From positions 62,001 through 126,000 of the forward strand of contig JBEWZL010000292.1 in assembly GCA_045837725.1 (NCBI GenBank): 64,000 nucleotides of DNA, written 5' to 3'. Source of the DNA: Vermamoeba vermiformis. Taxonomy: Eukaryota > Tubulinea > Echinamoebida. This document shows positions 47,551 to 57,497 of this stretch, one piece after another (the stretch's first letter is position 1; each line of letters begins with the position of its first letter). The notes under the pieces were generated by a model. The model did no database searches. It had not been told where the DNA came from and saw only the letters and a program-made list of their open reading frames with translations. A program made the position numbers and the translations under genes.

Positions 47551-50087
47551 TTATTTTTTCCATTGTTTTCCACCTCCCTGCTGGTTACGACCATAAGGGT
47601 TGTCAGCTGAATGGCCCGAAGCACTGTAGTTGCGCTTGTTATTGCTGTCTGTAAGTAGGAAATAATCAATACTATGCACTATGATATGCGAATATAAAGC
47701 ATGTATATTCAAGCACTTACTTGATTTGTTGATGTAAGGACGAGGCTTTTGATCCTTGGATCCGGCGTGCGACAGATCTATTAGAATGAATTGTGAGAAT
47801 GGGCTTGTAATAGCGATGGTCAATTATATGCACATACTTAATTGCACTTTAGGAGGAGTCGAGAAACCAAAAGACTTGGCAACCTTGAGCACATCCAACG
47901 CGTGCACGTTGAAAATGTCTTTGTGCGAGTGCGAGGCATAGGCCATCATATACGATCGATACGCCTCACGCGCTGAGGTGTGCAAGTAATAGTTCTTTTC
48001 AACCAATTTTTCCAGCTGCAAAACAGGTCGTTAGATCGTGTTCAGTGCACGCAATGTACGTCTTCAAATAACACTTACCTGAGCTTGAACATTGGCAATC
48101 TTGCTCTGAGGGAACTCGTATTCATTGAGCGGCACTTTGTTTTGTCGCAAATACTTTAAGAAACCAAGCTCTGAGGGCAACAAGAACAACAAAGCACGAC
48201 CTTTGCCGCCAACACCACGGGCAGTACGACCAACGCGGTGAATGTAGTCGCGAGGATCATCTGGGGGATCGTATTGAATGATCCAATCGACTGCGGGGAT
48301 GTCCAAGCCTCTTGCTGCTACATCCGTGCACAACAAAATTCCGGATGTAGCATTGCAAAACTCGAAAAAGGTCTTTGTTCTCTTCTTTTGTTTTTGTTGG
48401 CCCTAAATATCACGTGGTTAATATTAAGTACTTCTCAATGCTGATAGAAATAGATCCAACTTTTTTTAATGTTAGTACTTACGTGCAAGTCCATGACGGG
48501 CAAGTCAATGTAATTCAACAGCTCGGCATTGAATTTGACCGAGTTGCACGACGAGAAGAAGACGATGATCTTCTTGTTGCGATTCTTCTTCAAGAATGTG
48601 AACAGCAGCAAGAAGCGCAAGTCACTCTCCACGACGACGTAACCTTGTTCGAGACCCTCGACGGTAGCTGTGGTCTTCTTCTCATCAATATGGACTTCAA
48701 AGGGCTTCTTGCGCAATGACAAGCGAGCCAGATCTTGCACGTTTTGATTCATAGTGGCACTGAACAGAATAGTTTGACGCTCAGTGGGCAACAACTTGAT
48801 GATTTGACGCATGTCTTCTTCGAAACCAACTTCTAAAATACGATCAGCCTCGTCGATGATCAAACACTTCAAGTTCTTGAAGACGAAGCCTCGTGTGTTC
48901 TATTCAAAATAAAAAATTAGTTTATCAGATCCAGTTTGAAATCGCCAAGTATGAGTCTTAATTTTGACTCTTTTGTACGATAGTAAATAATATTTACCTG
49001 CAAGTGGTCCAGCAATCGACCAGGTGTAGCAATTACGAGATTGATGCCGTTAGTGAGTCGTTCGGCTTCAGTGGCTCTATTAGCACCACCCATAATGAGG
49101 CCAAAAGTCTGATTGTGGTACTTCAACAGCTCACTCGCCACTCTGTAGGTTTGAAGCGCCAATTCACGGGTAGGACTCAAAATAATAACACCAGTACCTA
49201 AATTGATCATCTTAGTTTCAATATTTTAAGAGGAATTTGATTGCATACCGTTTCTGGGCTTGAATTTAGCCTTGTGTAAGAGTTCAATAGCGGGGATGAG
49301 GAAAGCCAAAGTCTTGCCTGAGCCAGTACGCGCTGAACCGAGCAGATCTTGACCAGTCAACAAAACAGGAATAGATTGAGCCTAAGAGTTTGGTTAATAT
49401 GGATGCATTACTATTTGGCTCGAGCCTTACTTGTACTGCAGTCATTTTCGGGAAGTTCATTTCTTTGATCGCGTTGCGAGTCTGTTCAGACACTTCCAAC
49501 GAGTTGAAGTCGTAGTTGATTTCTTCGGCTTGGGCATCATTGTCATCCATTTGTTCGTCTATTTTGCAATTTATTAGAATTATTGGTTGGATTTATTTTT
49601 TGGATCGCGATCGTTGCTCGATCGAATTGCTTTACCTTTCTGTTCGCTGTTTTCAGGCTTCTCTTGGTTCTCTGAAGTTTCGTCTTTTTCAACAGGGGCA
49701 GGGGCCACTTTTTCCACCTTTTGCTTCTTCGGTGGCGACAACGCATCGTGATCGAGGCTGTCTTCGAGATTTGGCTCGGGTTGCTTTCGTTTCTTATTTA
49801 CTTGCGGTTTTCCATTTGTGTTATTTTTTTGCTCTTGGTGACCGTTAGCACTGCCATTTTCTGTGCAAGTTTGAGAAAATAATTAGATTTAGATCGCGTA
49901 ACGAAAATTAAGTTGACGTTAGAGCAATAATTCCATGAGGCTTACCGATGGGTTGCTTCTTAGGGACAATCTTTTGGGCCTTGGCAGGCGTATTATTTGC
50001 GCTTTTCGCTTGCGGATTTGGATTGCCGTTGTTAGATTTGTTAGGCAAAGGGTTGCTTAGCCGTTTCTTTTTATTATTATCAGCCAT
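47551..50087 (-). CDS. DDX18: DEAD-box RNA helicase DDX18/Has1
   Basis: Ten exons (complement): 50087-49946, 49860-49636, 49558-49431, 49381-49249, 49197-48998, 48899-48483, 48402-48079, 48015-47838, 47777-47721, 47648-47551; 633 aa. Has1/DDX18 acts in the nucleolus in 40S and 60S ribosome assembly. N-terminal 130 residues are Asn/Lys/Pro-rich. Helicase motifs in order: Q motif [22 protein letters not shown], Ia PTRELALQ, Ib [55 protein letters not shown]. The typical Has1 C-terminus follows ([30 protein letters not shown]). It ends Gly/Gln/Lys-rich. Confidence 0.96.
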
Positions 50088-50263
50088 ATTGCCTACTCAG
50101 ATCTACATAAACAATGAATGACATCAATTTCCTGTTTGTCCGTTTCCCTTTCTTTTTGGGCTGGATTCCTTCGGACAAAAAATCGGCACACGATTACTTC
50201 TGGGGAGCTCAAAAACTATCAAAGTAAGTAAAATTAAAGCGGAAGTCGTACACAGAAGGGAAA

Positions 50264-51721
50264 ATGGTATTGTTGCAGCAATCAATTGCTTTACAGAATG
50301 GATCTAACGATTACCACAGCACGGCCGAAGAAAAGTCAAGACGACTGAAGATAAAGAGCGAGAACGTCGTGAGATCGAGAAGAAAAAATGCGAACAATAT
50401 GCAAGCTTATTGAATGGCTTTTGGGAGCGCGTAAGTGCCTTACAAGCCATCCAACAATTATTAACACAAAATTATTTGAAAATAATTTACGCAAAATTTC
50501 CTGGTGAGTATTATTAATACTTATCAATAACATTATCCAAATACAGAAAAGTAAAAATGATTTCAGCGAAGAGATGCTGCAACTCACCGAAAAAATTTTG
50601 GATGTCAATACTGAATGCTACACTGTTTGGAATTATCGCCGTACAATTCTCCTAGAGATGGAAAAGTAAGTGCACTCTAAGAGGGCAATGCGTTCATGTT
50701 ACCTCTGCAAGCTCCAGAAGCTCCTTCTGGTACGCGAGGCTAACTACTGCTTGACAGGGTGAAATCTCCCGAAGATATGAAAACCACCTTGAAAGAAGAA
50801 CTCAAATTCTTAGAACGAGCTATTGCACATCATCACAAGTCATATTGGGTGTGGTTCCAACGGATGTGGGTCACTGAACGCATTGAAGTTGATTGGCAGC
50901 GCGAATTAGGACTGTGCGCGCAACTGTTGGACCTTGATGCGAGAAATTGTAAGTGATAACAAGATGATTCGAGTGACACGTGTCGCACAACTTGGTCTCC
51001 TAGTACTAACGCGGATGTGGCACTTGTTGCAGTTCACTGCTGGACATATCGCCGCTACGTCGCTGACAAGGCTAAGATCACGCCAGAAGACGAGCTCAAA
51101 TTTGCAATGAAGAAGATTGAACAGAACTTCTCGAACTACTCGGCCTGGCATCAACGCAGCTATTTGATGCCGCAGTGCTATGAAAAGGACTTGGAGGCTT
51201 TCAAGAACGCAATATTGGGCGGTACGAGCACAACAACAGTCTGACACTATTAGTGCGTTGATACTTAACTACTTAAACAGAGTTTGATCTCGTGAAACAA
51301 GCGTTGTACACCGAGCCCGAAGATCAAAGTGGCTGGTTTTATCACCGCTGGCTCGTGGGTGTTTGTACGATTACAGTGATATTCCGCCTACATTCATATC
51401 ATTAACGCTGTTTTGCAGCTAAGAAGTTGATGAAGACGAGTGACTTCAAAGACTTGTTGCGCAAGGAGCTCGAGACCTTGAACGAACTGCTCGAGTTAGA
51501 GCCCAACAGCAAGTGTACGTTGAAGTCGATTTCTGTGCTGAAAGGTGTTAGTCGCAGCTAATAGTGTTGTTCTAATAGGGACGTTGTTGACCAAAGTGTT
51601 CGTGTTGAATCAACTCGAAGGCAATCAGGCCGAAGTGTTGCAAAGTCTGAAGCGATTGCAAGAGATTGATCCCAAGCACGAGCAGTATTACGCTGATTAT
51701 GCTGCAAAGAGTAATGCTTAG
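50264..51721 (+). CDS. RABGGTA: Rab geranylgeranyltransferase alpha subunit
   Basis: Eight exons: 50264-50266 (initiator ATG only), 50320-50430, 50547-50665, 50758-50948, 51033-51221, 51281-51358, 51419-51514, 51579-51721; 309 aa. The enzyme adds geranylgeranyl groups to Rab C-termini. Begins MHGRRKVKTTEDKERE, the standard start. Five prenyltransferase-alpha repeats are clear: CYTVWNYRRTIL, SYWVWFQRMWV, NFHCWTYRRYV, NYSAWHQRSYL, QSGWFYHRWLV. The Ig-like and leucine-rich domains of the mammalian subunit are absent, as in yeast Bet4. The first exon choice rests on a start codon immediately followed by a good donor (ATG-GTATTG) and on family alignment. Confidence 0.92.
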
Positions 51722-51756
51722 AAAGTAAATTTACTGTACATATTAACAATTTATCT

Positions 51757-52689
51757 TCATTCTAAAATGACTACATCCAACGCATTGCCACGACGTTTCA
51801 TCCGGTACCGGATCGGTGTCTGTGATGCGAGACAATTTTCAATCACTCCGCGACTAACACTAAGCATGAGGCCATCAAGCCAAGTCGCCTCCACTTGCAC
51901 ATAACTGAAGATGTGTATCCAGAGCTCGAGTGGTAGCACGTGATGGTGGTGTTTGATGTTGATCATCAGCACACTCATCGGGGCCAATAGACTTCTTATT
52001 CGCACTAATTTGTTGTTACGTTCCATTATTCTGTCCACGAACGCTTCAAACTTGGTTGGAGTGCGTTCAATTTGTGGATTTCGTGCGGCACTGCTGATAA
52101 TGTCCAGCGACAATAGTGTTGTGTTGTGTTCCAAGCTTTCCTCTAACACATCGTACTCGCTATTGTCAGCAGCGAATATGTGGCGCAGTGTCGTGTTGAC
52201 TTTCAGCACGTTAGACAGGGCTTTAAAACCTTCACCTGACAAGTGACACCTGTCAATGCGCAGTATCTCGACGCTCGTGTTGGTCATTAAGCTGTCACAA
52301 AGGGCGATTAATCCTTCATCTTTGAATGAATAGCAGCGATTGACCGCGAGTTCTTTGATCGTGTTGTTGCTTTTAATTCCTCGACAGACGCTTTGCCACA
52401 ATAAGGAGGCTTCGGGAGCCATTGTGTCTATGCTCAAATACTGCAGGTTTGAACGTTCGATCAGTTTTTGTAAGGCGCCGCAAACACCAACATCGTCCAC
52501 GTCAGGTGAACTAACTGCCATAGAAAGAGCAACAAGATCTGGGTACTTCGCAGCGATAATATCGAAGAAAATTGGTATATCATCCTTGTGCATGCGTTCT
52601 ACTATAATACCGAGCTCAGATCTATTGCTCGTGTCAAGATCAAAAAATAGTTGTTCCAAAGTCAAACTGTTCTTTTTTGTATAAAACCC
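51757..52689 (-). CDS. Leucine-rich-repeat (RNI-like) protein with F-box-like C-terminal motif
   Basis: Main exon 52689-51757 (complement), stop at 51757-51759. It has RNI/LRR units: LVALSMAVSSPD, LQYLSIDTM, IKELAVNRCYSFKDEGLIALCDSL, VEILRIDRCHLSGEGFKALSNVL, LLSLDIISSA. Near the end, LPLELWIHIFSYVQV looks like the first part of an F-box, but at the C-terminal side of the repeats, which is unusual. The N-terminus is unresolved: no ATG opens the frame, and a CAG acceptor at about 52690 suggests at least one upstream exon (52752-52831 shows a tiny possible ATG exon and donor, but the phases do not close). The first in-frame ATG is at 52593. The stop is 35 bases from RABGGTA. Confidence 0.65.
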   Translation of the reverse strand, partial: GFYTKKNSLTLEQLFFDLDTSNRSELGIIVERMHKDDIPIFFDIIAAKYPDLVALSMAVSSPDVDDVGVCGALQKLIERSNLQYLSIDTMAPEASLLWQSVCRGIKSNNTIKELAVNRCYSFKDEGLIALCDSLMTNTSVEILRIDRCHLSGEGFKALSNVLKVNTTLRHIFAADNSEYDVLEESLEHNTTLLSLDIISSAARNPQIERTPTKFEAFVDRIMERNNKLVRIRSLLAPMSVLMINIKHHHHVLPLELWIHIFSYVQVEATWLDGLMLSVSRGVIENCLASQTPIRYRMKRRGNALDVVILE

Positions 52690-53060
52690 CTGAAAAATTG
52701 GGAGAATTTGATGCCGTTTTTGACTTATCCCCAGCGAATAAGGGTGCAGAAGCTGTGTGCCCTGAAAGCTAAATTAATTAAATGATTTACCGCATATGTT
52801 TATATATGATTGTCTTACTTGAATGGTGCATACTGGCGCTTCATTATCATCCTCATTTGTGCCTTTTTCGCTGTTCTACGCGCACGATTCAGTCACCGCA
52901 GAAAATTGAGACTTCTTTACCTGTCCCATTAGATGAACAGATCCCTACCCCAAGCCAACTAACAATATATTTCCTACTTTTTCTTTGTTGTGTCTTAATA
53001 AGGCGAGAACTTGAATACAAGTTCGGAAAAAATCAGGATTGTTGACGAACTTCGCGTCAT
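52690..53060. other. Intergenic stretch with weak coding signals
   Basis: About 370 bases between the LRR gene and the beta-helix gene. A plus-strand frame (52782-53045) with two hydrophobic segments is seen but not supported. On the minus strand the region probably holds the 5' exons and promoter of the LRR gene. I see no repeat or RNA gene. Confidence 0.5.
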
Positions 53061-54983
53061 TTATTGCACGAGTAAAACTCCCATACAAGCAAGGCAAAAT
53101 ACAATCGTAGCACTAATGGTCGAGGAGGTCGATGTTGTGACTGAGTTAAGCGGAGCCTGAAGCGGCAGTGGCGAATTAGTGCTAGACGGTTCCTTGACTC
53201 TTTGAATAGTCACTGTTGCTATTGCCGCCGCTTGATTTCTGGACTTAACGACGTATTTGAAACTACCGCTCAACTGACCGTCGTTGAAAGTGAATGTGAC
53301 ACTGCTGCGGTCGATCTCTGCGTCCACTTTGCCACCTGTTGCTCCATACGCAATCACAAAAGTGACGCCTTCTCCAGAGGTGTGTTCGACAAACACAGAC
53401 GCGTCAATCGTGGTGACATCGAATGTAGTTGAAAGAGTGAAGTCATTCGCTATCGGAACGTCAAATGAAGGCGCAGAAGGAACACTATACAGCAGCGTGT
53501 CATTGTGCGCGTAATCAGTCGTTAAGTTGCCCACAGTAGTAATTTGGAGAATTCTTCGCGCATTAGTGTTCCTCGTCGATGTGAAAGTGTTGTTTGTGAA
53601 AAGCAGCTGGTCGGCTCCGTCGAACATGACGACTTGAATTCTCGTGGTGTTGAGCAACACGTCTGTCATTGTATTCGACACAAAGTTGACCACATTTTGG
53701 TTGTTGATACCAACAAAGGCGTTGTCCAGTGCAGTGTCAATTGAGTTGTCCATGAAGTGTAATTGTACGGCGTTGGAACTGACATAGACTGCAAGCGACG
53801 ATGTAGAGACGAATGTGTTGCCCGCTACAGTCACTTCGTTGTTCGGCTCTCCACTCAAGCGGAACAAGGGCCTGCACGCGTACATGACCACGTTATCTAC
53901 GAAGTTGATGTTCTCTGGTCGGACGTCTGCGTAGAGCGTTGAAATGTCCAATCCCATGGCAGGCAAAGTAGCGCTCGTGCAGTTACCGGTCTTGTACTGG
54001 GTCGCATAGTGGACCACATTTCTTCGGACTGTAGTGTTCGAAGGTGCCCAAGTATCGTGCCCCAAACCATTGTTCTTCTTCTCCGAGGCAAGCCAAATGC
54101 CAGCATTAATGCAATTCTCGACAAAATTGTCTTCAATAATGACATTATCGCCACCAATATTGGTCAGTCCTCGGCCCCACCATGCATTTTTCACAGTGTT
54201 GTTGGACACGAGAATGTTGTAGCATCGAGTTCCCGGATAATACGACACAACAGCTACGCCATCGTCCCCAGAGTTCTCGACCTTGTTGCCGCTAGTCGTG
54301 ATATCGTGTGCTGCGGCAGTGTGATGAATGGCATCGGCGTAAGTGAACTGCACGCTGTTGTTTGAAACAATGCCGTTCGAACAACCATAAATGAAAATTC
54401 CTCCCACTCCATGCACATTTGTAAGATCATAGACGTATCCTAGGGCAAGTCATCTCAGAACTTGTTGAACCACAATTAATTGTTTACCTTTTCCGGGCAA
54501 AGGTTCGACCCATATTGAGTCAACAGTGAAGTTATTGGCCTGGAAACACCAAACTGTAGCGGACCAAGGGACAGACTGACGGTCTTGATCCACACTCGTG
54601 AGCCGCAAATTAGACACACCGCTGTTCGAGTTGACAAGTTTAACTGCTGTCTTGTCGGAGACGTTGCCATGAAGCCAAGATCCGTATCCGTCGCCAAACA
54701 GATGAATATCGCTCACTTCTATGATGTCCGTATGAAGATAGAATCCAGCAGCGGCGGGAACGTAAACACGGGTCAGATCTGATCAGAAAAATTATTAGTC
54801 AAGGTAAATAAGTTACAAATCATATGTACTTCTTTGTCTGGCCGCAGCAAAAGCTGTTTTGAATGCACTGTCATTGGGCGTCATTGAATCCGCAACGGCA
54901 CCATAATCGGTGACAGACACAAAGTCGTCAAAGCCCTTCGCCAAAACGAGGAGCAGTGCAATACAAAATACCAGCTTGTGCAT
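53061..54983 (-). CDS. Secreted right-handed beta-helix (pectate-lyase-like) protein with GPI-type tail
   Basis: Three exons (complement): 54983-54830, 54778-54488, 54439-53061; 607 aa. A signal peptide (MHKLVFCIALLLVLAKG) is followed by DFVSVTDYGAVADSMTPND, the start typical of pectate_lyase_3 and tail-spike-like beta-helix proteins. Many turns have the NNxV/SGN-type pattern: NGIVSNNSVQFTYADAIHH, NILVSNNTVKNAWWG, NVIIEDNFVENC, TVRRNVVHY, VTVAGNTFVS. After about residue 440 comes a beta-rich domain, then a Ser/Thr-rich stretch and a C-terminal hydrophobic segment (ATIVFCLACMGVLLVQ) that fits a GPI-anchor signal. A role at the cell surface, binding or cutting polysaccharide, is inferred; catalytic residues were not identified. 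Confidence 0.85.
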
Positions 54984-55152
54984 GCTTGATGAATTAACTG
55001 GAAGAGTAAAATTAATGGGACAGCGTGGATTACGCTCGCAAGAGAGATTTCAATTTTGACAGAATCTTAAGCTCGGAATTGGGATCGGAAGTCACATTTG
55101 GAAAAACAAATAGCTGCAATGACTATCCGTGAAAATTAACGGCGGCAAGGAA

Positions 55153-55320
55153 TATAACATCTTATCTGTACCTTTTCATTGGCTTGGCACAAACAACTAC
55201 TTGCCGGTGGTACCATCCAGACCCTCGGGAACTGCGCCAGTGGTTGTGTTCTTCAATGCTACTACTCAACAAAGTGCTTTTTGTAGGGTCCTTCGACCGG
55301 CCACGCAAACGTTCTGTGGA
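55153..55320 (+). pseudogene. Decayed 5' fragment of the PKD/beta-helix gene
   Basis: This stretch aligns at base level with the first 180 bases of the intact gene at 55814: GTACCATCCAGA...CAGC/GCCAGTGGTTGTGTTCTTC against the matching segment there, giving VVPSRPSGTAPVVVFFNAT versus VVPSRTSGTAPLAVFFDAT. The start codon is changed (ATA), a base is lost next to it, and the frame stops at 55399. Nothing recognisable of the rest of the gene follows. It is a relic of tandem duplication. Confidence 0.7.
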
Positions 55321-55484
55321 GTTGAGGACTGCCCAGCACTGTCTTTCTTCAACGAATGCTATTCTGTAGCAAATTTGTATGCAAGTTTGCGTTATGAATG
55401 ATTGCGCATGATCCAACAAACCCGATAAAGTTGCTTCCGTAATCACTTGGGTCATGATGCACATTCGTAAACAACGTTCAGGCC

Positions 55485-55792
55485 TTAACCAGAACATAGC
55501 AAGTTGTGGTATTCTGGGTGCATGTAGACGATAATTTTCGGGTTACTGAAAGACGACATGTCACCAATTGGCACGGAAAATTTTCTGTACAGAAAAGAAT
55601 TGTTTGTTATTAAATCTTTACACTTGGTCGCGATACTTACCCACTATTATTGTTGGTCATGCAAGCCGGAGCATATGGGCTGTACAGTAGTCTTCTTTTA
55701 GGATTTTGTGAACCGGGGCTGGACTGCTTACATGTCCGTTTGTGAACGATTTGTCCGAATCTTCCAAGAATAAATAGCCGAGGTGCACTCAT
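55485..55792 (-). CDS. Small two-exon hypothetical protein
   Basis: Exons (complement) 55792-55641 and 55584-55485, 83 aa, joined by a 56-base intron with GTAAGT and TGTACAG ends; total is 252 bases. Product begins MSAPRLFILGRFGQIVHKR and includes SFSNPKIIVYMHPEYHN; it is basic at the N-terminus, which could be a mitochondrial presequence. No family recognised. Its start is only 22 bases from the divergent start of the beta-helix gene at 55814, which is close even for this genome, so it may be spurious. Confidence 0.35.
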
Positions 55793-55813
55793 GATTTCAA
55801 ATCAATCACAACT

Positions 55814-57454
55814 ATGAACATCATTACCATTTGTTCGCTATTCTTCGTGGTTTCTGTCGTGGCACAGACTCCATCGCTCTCAGTTGTACCATCCAGAACT
55901 TCAGGTACAGCTCCATTGGCTGTGTTCTTCGACGCTACGGGAACACGTCTGAGCAACAAAGATGCGTTTCGTGAGGTCACTTACACGTTCAACTTTGGTG
56001 ACCCCAACTCTGGCACTTGGCGCACAACTGGTCTATCGAAGAACAATCAGACTGGCGGTCCTCTCGCTGCACACGTCTACGACAATCCTGGAACTTACAA
56101 AGTCTCTGTTCGTGCCAGTGCTCCAGGCGGCTACTACCAAGACGCCACGCTCAACATCGTTGTGTTAAATCCAAATGTCACTTTTGCGGGAAACAAGACT
56201 GTGTGCGTGTCAGCGACTAGCAACTGGTCTGACTGCCCTGCCGGTGCACTGAGGAGAACGACTGTCCCGACGGGTACTGATTGGAATGGAAAGCGTTGGT
56301 TGTTCCGTCGTGGCGAGACATTCGATCAAGTCAACATCCAAGATGGCAATGCAAACGTGCTGGTCTCCGGCTACGGAAGCGGTGCAAATCCACAGTTCTC
56401 TGCAGTGCATGTCGGTGACTGGCGTCCAAACACTGCTAACTTCGCCAACGAGATCGTTGTCATGGGCCTCACTGTGAAGGGTCCTGGCATGACACAGTGC
56501 TTAGGCAAGCGAGTGCTCTTCTACAACAACAACATCACCACAACAACTGATGGCGCCATTGGCATTGGATTTGGCGAGCCAGGCTACTGGATCTTCGATG
56601 ACCCCTACAGATTCGTGCCTCAGAGTCAGTTCTACAACCCCACTGAGTTGTTCTTCGTTGATAACTACATTCGCGGAGACGTCTCTTCATCGCAAGGCAA
56701 CATCTACGGCAGCAGCTCTCGCACAGCTTTCATGGGCAACGATGCTGAAAGAAGCAAGTTCCATAACCTCCGCTGCACCAAGTGTTACAAAGTGTTCTTC
56801 GGCAACAACAGATTTGGCGGTGTATCTACCGATGGCGGCTATCACTCCTTAAAGCTGCATTCTCGTGGTCTCAATGACTCCTGGGTCTACAACGACAATG
56901 CAACGATCTCTGGCCCAGACTGGATCTCTCAGTACAACGTGATCGCCAACAACATCCTCAGCAGCGCACAAGACAACAATGTGTGGATCATGATGGTCTC
57001 GCCTCAGAATAGTAACTATCCTGAACGCATTGGAGATGTCATCGTTGAAAACAACAAGGTGTACAAGCATTCGGCTGATCAAGTTGACATCTTGCTGACT
57101 GGTCGTAACATCACTTATCGCAACAACAAGCGCACCGACGGATCCAATGTCGTCATATTGTTTAACGAGCACGGCGACGCCCTACCAGCAAGCTGGAAAG
57201 GTCCATATTTCAACGTCAGCACTCCCGTTGTTACCACACTAGCACTACAGGGCCCAGATGTGCCGCCCGTCAGTGGAGAAGCGTTAGTTCCGAGTGGAGA
57301 AGCGTCAGTTCCGAGCGACTCGACCTCAGAAGTCTCTCCTGTTGCTAATGCCCCCGTGGTCTCTCCCAGCGACGGATCAGCTGAGGTCTCCTCAGCGCCC
57401 GTGATCTCAGCTTTAGGCTGTGTGATTGTATCGTTGTTCGTTATCATCTTCTAA
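55814..57454 (+). CDS. Secreted PKD-domain beta-helix protein with GPI-type tail
   Basis: Single exon, 546 aa, no introns, unlike almost every other gene here. Signal peptide MNIITICSLFFVVSVVAQ is followed by a PKD domain (about 20-120): VVPSRTSGTAPLAVFFDAT, YTFNFGDPNSGTW, AAHVYDNPGTYKVSVRA. A beta-helix region follows (about 150-460) with NEIVVMGLTVKGPG, RVLFYNNNITTTTDG, LFFVDNYIRGDV, NVIANNILSSAQDNNVWIM, IVENNKVY. The tail has short repeats (VPSGEASVPSDS) rich in Ser/Pro/Val and ends in a hydrophobic GPI-type segment. PKD domains mediate carbohydrate or protein contacts in surface proteins. Together with the gene at 53061-54983 and the relic at 55153 it forms a small cluster of secreted proteins. 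Lack of introns may point to recent transfer or retro-insertion. Confidence 0.9.
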   Translation: MNIITICSLFFVVSVVAQTPSLSVVPSRTSGTAPLAVFFDATGTRLSNKDAFREVTYTFNFGDPNSGTWRTTGLSKNNQTGGPLAAHVYDNPGTYKVSVRASAPGGYYQDATLNIVVLNPNVTFAGNKTVCVSATSNWSDCPAGALRRTTVPTGTDWNGKRWLFRRGETFDQVNIQDGNANVLVSGYGSGANPQFSAVHVGDWRPNTANFANEIVVMGLTVKGPGMTQCLGKRVLFYNNNITTTTDGAIGIGFGEPGYWIFDDPYRFVPQSQFYNPTELFFVDNYIRGDVSSSQGNIYGSSSRTAFMGNDAERSKFHNLRCTKCYKVFFGNNRFGGVSTDGGYHSLKLHSRGLNDSWVYNDNATISGPDWISQYNVIANNILSSAQDNNVWIMMVSPQNSNYPERIGDVIVENNKVYKHSADQVDILLTGRNITYRNNKRTDGSNVVILFNEHGDALPASWKGPYFNVSTPVVTTLALQGPDVPPVSGEALVPSGEASVPSDSTSEVSPVANAPVVSPSDGSAEVSSAPVISALGCVIVSLFVIIF

Positions 57455-57497
57455 TAAAGATTTGTCGTCATTACTGAGAAAATCGATGTTGCAATCA

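Noticed and set aside
52782-53045. 87-codon plus-strand frame with two hydrophobic segments
   Set aside because: AT-rich intergenic DNA often encodes such hydrophobic frames; no start context, splice sites or homology, and it overlaps the likely 5' exons of the minus-strand LRR gene.
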